Below the pieces are notes generated by a model. It ran no database searches. It had not been told where the DNA came from and worked only from the letters and a program-made list of their open reading frames with translations. DNA of 64,000 bases, from positions 3,330,501 to 3,394,500 of the forward strand of contig NZ_CP054491.1 in NCBI RefSeq assembly GCF_013343005.1, written 5' to 3'. Position numbers and translations under genes: made by a program. This document shows positions 58,349-64,000 of this stretch, piece after piece (positions within the stretch are counted from its first letter, which is position 1; each line of letters starts with the position of its first letter). This DNA comes from Candidatus Reidiella endopervernicosa. GTDB taxonomy: Bacteria > Pseudomonadota > Gammaproteobacteria > GCF-013343005.

Positions 58349-58981
58349 ATGACTGATGCCCTGCGTATCTCGTCAGTACACCAGACCTCGGGTAGCGAGT
58401 GGAATGCCTGCATGACGATCTATCGCGCGACCTTCCCTGCGTGGGAACGAGAGCCGGAGGCAGTGATCGCCGATCGACTCAACGAGGGCAGCTATCAGTT
58501 GATGGCCGGCCTGTTGAGTGGACGTGTCGTCGGTTTTTACATTCAGGAACTCAACCCATTAAACGCCTATGTCATGTTTAATTATCTAGCAGTGGATGAG
58601 AGCCAGCGGAACGGGGGGATTGGGACACTGTTATGTCGAGATGCCATGGCACGCTTTAAGCGACTCTCCGGTTTCTCCTGGCTACTGGTCGAGGCCGAGG
58701 AGAGACAGGCGATCTTCTACGGTCGGCTTGGGTTTCATAAATTGGCTTTTGACTACTTCGCCCCACGTTATGACGATAGCGAGAGCGTGCCTATGCACTT
58801 GATGGTGCTGCCACAGGAGAAGAGGCCGAAGAGCATTCCGGCCAAGGAGCTGGCTGATATAATCCGACACCTTTTTCATAACGGTTACCTGCTGGACCAT
58901 GACGATCCTCGAGTAGAACGTCAGCTCTCCCGACTAGCCGATGATGTATCACTGGTCACCTGGCCACACAACAAACAATAG
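58349..58981 (+). CDS. GNAT-family N-acetyltransferase
   Basis: A 210-residue protein with a GNAT domain in the first ~150 residues: FNYLAVDESQRNGGIGTLLCRDAM contains the acetyl-CoA loop QRNGGIG (about 88-94), followed by WLLVEAEE and RLGFHKLAFDYF. The substrate is unknown. It stands after a 224-bp gap and 15 bp before a large unknown gene, so both may share a transcript. Confidence 0.82.
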   Translation: MTDALRISSVHQTSGSEWNACMTIYRATFPAWEREPEAVIADRLNEGSYQLMAGLLSGRVVGFYIQELNPLNAYVMFNYLAVDESQRNGGIGTLLCRDAMARFKRLSGFSWLLVEAEERQAIFYGRLGFHKLAFDYFAPRYDDSESVPMHLMVLPQEKRPKSIPAKELADIIRHLFHNGYLLDHDDPRVERQLSRLADDVSLVTWPHNKQ

Positions 58982-58996
58982 TCTGATGAGAAACAC

Positions 58997-61471
58997 ATGC
59001 CACAGGAAAATAGTCCACACCAGCGCCTTTTAAGGTTCTTCGAGCTACTTGGTGATGAAGCCTTTGATGAGGGCAGGCGCGAGGCGCGTGCTGAGGCGCG
59101 TGCGCAGCACCCGCAGCTCTATCCGCTGCTGGAGCAGTTGGAGGATGACCCGATGGCCACATCTCTTCCCGATGGGCTGAGTGTGGATGAGTGCCTGATC
59201 TGTTTCTCCGGTTGCTACTTCAGTGCACGCAGCATTATCGAGTCCAGCTATCGCTACCGGCATGCAGAGCAGCTAATAGAGCGTGCCGTTGAGGCGCTGG
59301 ATGGCGTGACAGGTGCCATTAATACCGACTTTATCGAGGTTCTACGTGAATTCGCTCGCCTACAGGGGGCTATCTGCAATATCGACCGAGGCATCTATCA
59401 GAGTCTCGCCTCAACCATGGGTATGGCCTCTACCGAGCTGGGCGAAGGCGTAGAGCGGTTACTGCAGTTACGCACGGGGCTTAATGGCCTGGAGGCTGAA
59501 CTATATGACGAACACCTCGCCTCGCAACTGGCTGCCTACCACTGTTATGCCGATGCGATAAAAAGCGTTGCTGAACTTTATGGTTTACGTTGGGGTGACG
59601 GAGCAGTACTGCAACAGGCCGTCGATATTAAGCTCCCTTCTATTGAGCGGGCGCTGCGCGAGCTTGAATCGATGGGGGCTCGGATTATGGCCACCGATCT
59701 CGCACCACACGTACCGGTATTGCATCGGTTTGCCGAACGGCAACAGGCCGATAGCAGTGGCAAGCTCTGCATTGAGCACGGGCGTATGCGCATCGCCTAT
59801 TTTGCCTCGTTACACCACAACATGATGAAACCTTTCGCTGCTCTGATGGCAGAGACCCTTGCTGCCGGGGGTACGGAAGGAATGTCGTTAAAAGGATTGG
59901 GGGCCTCGTCACTGGAATCGGACTCAATGTCGGACATCTGGTCGGGGCTGGCCTCGCGCGACTTTATCGACACCTACAGCTGGCAGTTTCCACCGCTGAC
60001 ACTTCCGTTTCGTGGTAGTGAGCTCAACTTTACCGTGGAACTGACCTATTTCAGTATGGGAATCTTCGTCCTCAACCTATCATCCGATCTGTCGCAACTC
60101 AGCGTCTCGGGATTACGCCACGCCATGAGCCTGGGAACCCCCTATGCGGTGGACGAGCAGATTCGTTGTGAGCAATCGGGCGAACAGTTCGCCTTTTTTG
60201 AAGAGTTTTCTGATCACGCACTTTCTCTCCTCAGTAGCGAGTTGAAACTGCAACTCGGCGAGCACCTTCCAGAGGAAGCTCGGGCACTGAACTGGAACAG
60301 TAGTGACAATCGTTTTGTTTCAGTGCGCCTGGAACGAGTAGTTAGCGATACGGGTGAACAGCGACATGAGCTGGACATTGAGGCGTTACAGAATCATATC
60401 GGCTACCCGGCCATTGCCCTGCCGCTACGCGAGGTACGAAGCGCGGTGGATGACTGGATCCTGCGCCCTGCCCCCGATGCCTCAGAAAACCTGGCCCCCC
60501 TGCGTTATAACGAAAATGAACTGATGATGGTGCAACGCCACGGTACTGTGATGGCACTGCTACAGCAGCCCGACTGGGTGCGTGAACAGGCGGCTGAGTC
60601 GGTAGAGGTGGCGGCAGCCATCACCAATCTTTTCCAACTCACCAACACTGTGTTGGGGAAACATATACGACAGTTAGCGGTAGAGGGGCCACAGGAGAAA
60701 GGCGCCGGGGAGTCGCTATTTTGCGAAAGTTTGTTTTGGGCATCCAAGCCCAAGCAAACAGCAAAAACTTCACGCGACCGTTTATGCCTGCGGCGCCCGA
60801 CGTCCTGCGTTCGTTGCGTAATCACCTCTTCGCGGCTCTACACACTCCCTCAGTGACTCTACGCCGACATAAAGCCGCTGCTGCATCTTCTCCGTCGTTC
60901 GCTCGCGCTCTCAACTACGAATATACAGACGGCGTCGACTATCGGGGACTAACGCCTCACTTCGCTCTCCATGGCGGTCAGCGAGGGTGGTCGAAAATCA
61001 CTCAAACGTCTACAGCGCCACCGCAAAGAGATGGAGGCAGAGCTAGACAACCTGAACCGATTCGAACGCGACATCCATTGGTTACTCGACATCATTCAGG
61101 CGGGTTCAATGATGACCTTCCCCGACCATACCCGCTTAATGCGTGCGGTGTTTACCGAGATGGAGTTTGAATCCCTGCGTCAGCGCACCAATGAGATTAT
61201 GGCCGAGGTAAAACAGGTGCATGAGCAGACCATGGAGGGGGTGACGCGCATCTACGATCAGGTTAAAAACCATCTGGCACGACGTATGAACCGTATTCTT
61301 TCCGCCGCGATGTTTCTTATCTCAATCGCGGCATTCAAAGATATGTTTGATCTGTTCAACGAAGCCGAACTAGGCCTCTCCATCTCCGGTTTTACCCAGT
61401 TTGTCTCGATAATGGCGTTGATCGTGATGGCCATTGTTTTGATGTTTAGAGGGATCAATCCTGAGGAGTAG
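58997..61471 (+). pseudogene. Large unknown membrane protein interrupted by a 277-bp element
   Basis: Without the element this gene would encode ~732 residues. The first ~570 (58997-60707, MPQENSPHQRLLRFFELLGDEAFDEGRREARAEARAQHP) are soluble and helical, with no recognised motif. The C-terminal part (60982-61471) starts EGGRKSLKRLQRHRKEMEAELDNLNRFERDI, a coiled coil, and ends in two helices, IAAFKDMFDLFNEAE and FVSIMALIVMAIVLMFRGI preceded by AAMFLIS. Joining with one CG gives EKGAEGGRKS in frame. There is no other lesion in either part. The insertion truncates it before the coiled coil and membrane anchor. Confidence 0.78.
60708..60981 (+). mobile_element. 277-bp CG-flanked element, copy 7 (unknown gene, sense)
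   Basis: 274 bp between CG dinucleotides, the shortest copy, with small deletions (for example GGCGCCCGACGTCC and CTACACACTCCC). It is closest to copy 6. The host frame runs about 49 codons into it before stopping near 60854. Confidence 0.88.
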
Positions 61472-61662
61472 CGACGTAAACTCTAGAATAACATTCCTGT
61501 GCAATGTGGATGGAGCAGGTAATTAATCGCCTTAGGAGTAATTAAAGTATTCATCCACTATTGGTGCAACCGAGGCCATGGTCGTCTCCAGATTCAAGAG
61601 CACCTCCAACTCGTTTAGAAATATTTCAACTATCGGAGCCAGCACTGACTCCGATAGCTCAT
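61472..61662. other. Short gene-free stretch
   Basis: About 190 bp between the interrupted membrane-protein gene and the VOC gene. No terminator or gene was recognised. Confidence 0.4.
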
Positions 61663-62064
61663 TTATCCCTGGCCGACCAGCGGCGGATGGAAGATCATCT
61701 GCACCGTATTGCCATCGGGATCGAGACAGTAGAAGCTGCGCGCACCGTCGCGGTGGGTACGTGGTTCAGTCTTCATCTTCACTCCATTAGCGCGCAGGAA
61801 CTCGAACCAGTCGTCGACGTCCTGCATCGTCTCGAGGATGTAGCCAATATGGTCGAGCGATTGATCGCCGCTGGTGTCGTAACCTTCCGGGGAGCTGTGC
61901 AGGGCGACGTTGTCGTTGCCTGAGGTGAGGTAGACGTTGTTGGCGTCTGGTCGCCACTCAACCGTCATCCCCAACAACTCGACATAGAAGTGTTCCGCTG
62001 CGCCCATATCAGCCACATAGAGCGCCACATGGCGCATACCGCTGGTGGGGTTGGGACGCTTCAT
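61663..62064 (-). CDS. VOC-family (glyoxalase/dioxygenase superfamily) protein
   Basis: A 133-residue single VOC domain. Signatures are MRHVALYVADMGAAEHFYVELLGMTVEWRP and DHIGYILETMQDVDDWFEFL near the middle, and a C-terminal FYCLDPDGNTVQMIFHP, with the likely metal ligands His/Glu/Gln in these positions. The substrate cannot be told. A GTG two codons earlier (62070) would overlap the osmC stop; ATG 62064 is used. It is co-transcribed with osmC, and the pair may act together in oxidative or electrophile stress. Confidence 0.82.
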   Translation of the reverse strand: MKRPNPTSGMRHVALYVADMGAAEHFYVELLGMTVEWRPDANNVYLTSGNDNVALHSSPEGYDTSGDQSLDHIGYILETMQDVDDWFEFLRANGVKMKTEPRTHRDGARSFYCLDPDGNTVQMIFHPPLVGQG

Positions 62065-62069
62065 GCTCA

Positions 62070-62486
62070 CTACGCAACAACCTCGTAATCGTGTGAGATC
62101 TCCACACCTGCATTGCCGAGCATGATAGAGGCTGAACAGTACTTCTCGGCTGAGAGCTCTACCGCCTTCTGCACCTTGCCATCCTTAAGCTCGTTGCCGC
62201 TGACGATAAAGTGGATATGAATCTTGGTGAAAACCTTGGGTTCGCTCTCAGCGCGTTCGGCCTCGATCTCTGCCACACAGTTGGTGACATCCTGGCGCGA
62301 TTTTTTGAGAATATGGATCACATCAAATGAGGCGCAGCCCCCCATACCCAGCAGCAGCATCTCCATCGGACGCACACCCAGGTCACGGCCGCCATGCTCG
62401 GGTGGCCCATCCATCACGACGGCATGACCACTACCCGATTCACCGACAAAGGTCGCCTCTTCAACCCACTTGATTCTCGCCTTCAT
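62070..62486 (-). CDS. OsmC/Ohr-family protein
   Basis: A 138-residue OsmC-fold protein like E. coli YhfA, with the Cys-containing segment PMEMLLLGMGGCASFDVIHIL (about 40-60) and KIHIHFIVSGNEL. Only one of the two Cys expected in classical peroxidatic OsmC is obvious: GCASFDV fits, while the second is weak (KYCSASIM, about 117-124). The gene reads VDEEATFVGESGSGHAVVMDG near the start. It precedes the VOC gene with a few bases between. Confidence 0.85.
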   Translation of the reverse strand: MKARIKWVEEATFVGESGSGHAVVMDGPPEHGGRDLGVRPMEMLLLGMGGCASFDVIHILKKSRQDVTNCVAEIEAERAESEPKVFTKIHIHFIVSGNELKDGKVQKAVELSAEKYCSASIMLGNAGVEISHDYEVVA

Positions 62487-62590
62487 AACGCTTGCTCCCG
62501 CTTTCTGAGACGGCGAAGCGTATCACAGTTCGACAAGCCGAGGCCCTATACCATAAACTGCAAAGACTCCCTCATGGAGATGGGTAAATA

Positions 62591-63226
62591 ATGACAAAAT
62601 TGATTCCACAGGACACCGGAAACCCGGTCATCGACCGCTTTCTCGAGCACTGCCACAAACGCCGCTATCCGCCCAAAACGGTGATCATCGTCGCAGGTGA
62701 CAAACCCGACGTGCTCTACTACATCGTCGAAGGGTCGGTCTCGGTGCTGATCGAGGACGATGATGGTCGCGAGATCGTGCTCGCCTACCTCAATCCCGGT
62801 GATTTCTTTGGCGAAATGGGACTGTTTGACGACAGTACCCGCAGCGCCTGGGTGCGCGCCCGCACCGAATGCACGCTGGCCGAGATCAGCTACAACAACT
62901 TCCGTCAGCTGGCGATGGACGATTCCGACATCCTCTTCGCCCTCTCTTCACAGATGGCAACCCGACTGCGTAATACCAGTCGCAAGGTAAGCGACCTTGC
63001 CTTTCTTGATGTCACTGGACGTGTTGCTGGCACCCTGCTCGACCTGGCGCGCCAACCCGATGCACTGACTCACCCAGACGGCATGCAGATATCGATCACC
63101 CGCCAGGAGCTGGGAAGGATTGTCGGCTGTTCACGAGAGATGGTCGGACGTGTAATAAAGACGCTCGAGGATCAACACCTGATCTCGGCCAAGGGCAAAA
63201 CAATTGTTGTCTACGGAACGCGCTGA
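62591..63226 (+). CDS. CRP-family transcription regulator (Vfr/Crp type)
   Basis: A 211-residue cAMP-receptor-like regulator. The cyclic-nucleotide domain has [53 protein letters not shown], with the phosphate-binding FGEMGLF and the Arg of SAWVRA (Ser/Arg contacts). The C-terminal helix-turn-helix is [27 protein letters not shown], almost the same as E. coli CRP and Pseudomonas Vfr. It is a single gene, convergent with the histidine kinase. Confidence 0.92.
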   Translation: MTKLIPQDTGNPVIDRFLEHCHKRRYPPKTVIIVAGDKPDVLYYIVEGSVSVLIEDDDGREIVLAYLNPGDFFGEMGLFDDSTRSAWVRARTECTLAEISYNNFRQLAMDDSDILFALSSQMATRLRNTSRKVSDLAFLDVTGRVAGTLLDLARQPDALTHPDGMQISITRQELGRIVGCSREMVGRVIKTLEDQHLISAKGKTIVVYGTR

Positions 63227-63251
63227 GTCGTAACCTGAAAACACACGGCTA

Positions 63252-64000
63252 CTAAGATACCGGCAGCTCGAAGTAGAAGGTTGTACCGTCACGACCAGCG
63301 CAATCGAAGTCGATTTCACCCCTGTGCGCCTCGATGATCACCCGGCTGATATTGAGTCCGAGCCCGGTGCCATCGGGGCGCTCAATCGAGCTATCGCCCT
63401 CACGGGCAAAGCGCTCAAACACCCGTTCATGGAACGCCTCATCAATGCCTTCACCATGGTCGGTTACACTCACCCGAACACGTTCGCCCTTCACGCTGAT
63501 AACGATCTCAACCCGGTCATTCCGCGCACCATACTTGGCGGCATTTGAGAGCAGGTTTGTCATCACCTGCAAGATGCGATTTCCATCGACCTCAACCTCC
63601 ACTGAATCGGGCGCCTCAAGCAACACATACTCGGCGCCAAAGCGTTCACCGTAGCTATGGTTGCTCTCGATTGCGCGTCGCACCAGCATGACAAGATCGT
63701 GCCTACTCTGCTCCAGCTCCATCTGACCCGATTCGATCTTCTTCAGATCGAGAATATCATTGACGATACCGCTCAACCGCTCACTATTGTTCAAGGCGAT
63801 ATCCAACAACCCCTTCGCCTTCTCCGACACTTCCCCCGCCACACCGTTGATCACCAGTCCCAATGAACCGCGAATCGAGGTCAGCGGGGTGCGCAGTTCG
63901 TGGCTCACGTTGGAGAGAAAATCATCCTTGTGCTGCTCGGCCATACGGCGACGCTGCTCGGCACGTCCCAACGAGTAGAGCATCGCCATTACCACAGCCG
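63252..64000 (-). CDS. Sensor histidine kinase (C-terminal part, cut by window edge)
   Basis: The transmitter module of a two-component kinase. The visible ~249 residues contain the H box FLSNVSHELRTPLTSIRGSLGLV, the N box LLSNAAKYGARNDRVEI, the G1 box VTDHGEGID and the G2 box GTGLGLNISRV. The N-terminal sensor region is beyond the right edge. The start of the segment (MVMAMLYSLGRAEQ) looks like the end of a membrane helix, so it is probably membrane-bound. Confidence 0.93.
   Translation of the reverse strand, partial: AVVMAMLYSLGRAEQRRRMAEQHKDDFLSNVSHELRTPLTSIRGSLGLVINGVAGEVSEKAKGLLDIALNNSERLSGIVNDILDLKKIESGQMELEQSRHDLVMLVRRAIESNHSYGERFGAEYVLLEAPDSVEVEVDGNRILQVMTNLLSNAAKYGARNDRVEIVISVKGERVRVSVTDHGEGIDEAFHERVFERFAREGDSSIERPDGTGLGLNISRVIIEAHRGEIDFDCAGRDGTTFYFELPVS

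Noticed and set aside
60715-60856. A conserved small protein encoded by the element (frames such as SLFWASKPKQTAKTSRDRL)
   Set aside because: Frames break at different places between copies because of single-base indels, and no frame has a consistent start with a ribosome site, so the element is treated as non-coding.
33724-60981. The 277-bp element as a group I or group II intron, or an intein
   Set aside because: Two copies are antisense to their host genes, there is no group I/II core motif or GUGYG-type start that I can see, and most copies contain stops in the host frame, which rules out an intein.

Overview
The window is a piece of a gammaproteobacterial chromosome with moderately high GC. 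The gene order prmA-dusB-fis-purH and yrfG/nudE/cysQ, the groES/groEL-fxsA neighbourhood, a complete type II secretion (Gsp) set, coq7 and a Vfr/Crp-type regulator all fit Gammaproteobacteria, probably a Chromatiales-like lineage. Genus cannot be decided from the sequence. No rRNA, tRNA, phage, integron or CRISPR array was recognised.

Layout. 1-1.4 kb: groEL (partial), groES with a textbook CIRCE operator, and fxsA. 1.5-9.8 kb: cutA, a long dsbD, aroQ, accBC, prmA, a zinc-ribbon membrane protein, dusB-fis. 9.9-15.6 kb: purH, a TPR-sulfotransferase and purD; an 865-bp gap before purD holds a candidate sigma54-driven small RNA on the minus strand. 15.6-22.3 kb: CBS-domain protein, glgP, rho, trxA, rhlB. 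22.4-42.1 kb: a type II secretion locus in two blocks, gspCDEF and gspGHIJKLMN. Between the blocks lie two large S8 proteases with GlyGly-CTERM-like tails, a lipoprotein resembling a protease propeptide, gdh, an SH3 protein and a rhombosortase. Together they read as a machine, its cargo and the enzyme that processes the cargo tail. 42.2-64 kb: housekeeping and unknown genes, including nudE, cysQ, HU, a ketohexokinase-like kinase, a Rieske protein, an ABC transporter, an Hpt/HD-GYP-like protein, glcF-like, a Ycf46-like AAA ATPase, coq7, an osmC-VOC pair, a CRP-family regulator and a histidine kinase (partial).

The most striking feature is a dispersed ~277-bp non-coding element, present in seven copies between 33.7 and 61.0 kb and not noticed in the first 33 kb. 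All seven copies lie inside protein-coding genes: glutamate dehydrogenase (two copies, opposite orientations), a conserved hypothetical (two copies), an ABC ATPase, an AAA ATPase and a large unknown membrane protein. Every copy is flanked by CG on both sides. Removing the element plus one CG rejoins the host reading frame directly in five cases; the other two need a single-base correction nearby. The element has hairpins near both ends and no obvious ORF of its own; six of the seven copies point the same way on the chromosome. It looks like a non-autonomous mobile element with precise ends. Whether it is ever excised from DNA cannot be told from the sequence, and its presence in both orientations relative to genes argues against RNA self-splicing.

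The same half of the window also carries single-base frameshifts or stops in gspG, gspN, the ABC ATPase and the interrupted hypothetical gene. These are either real decay or base-calling errors, and that caveat affects every statement about broken genes here.
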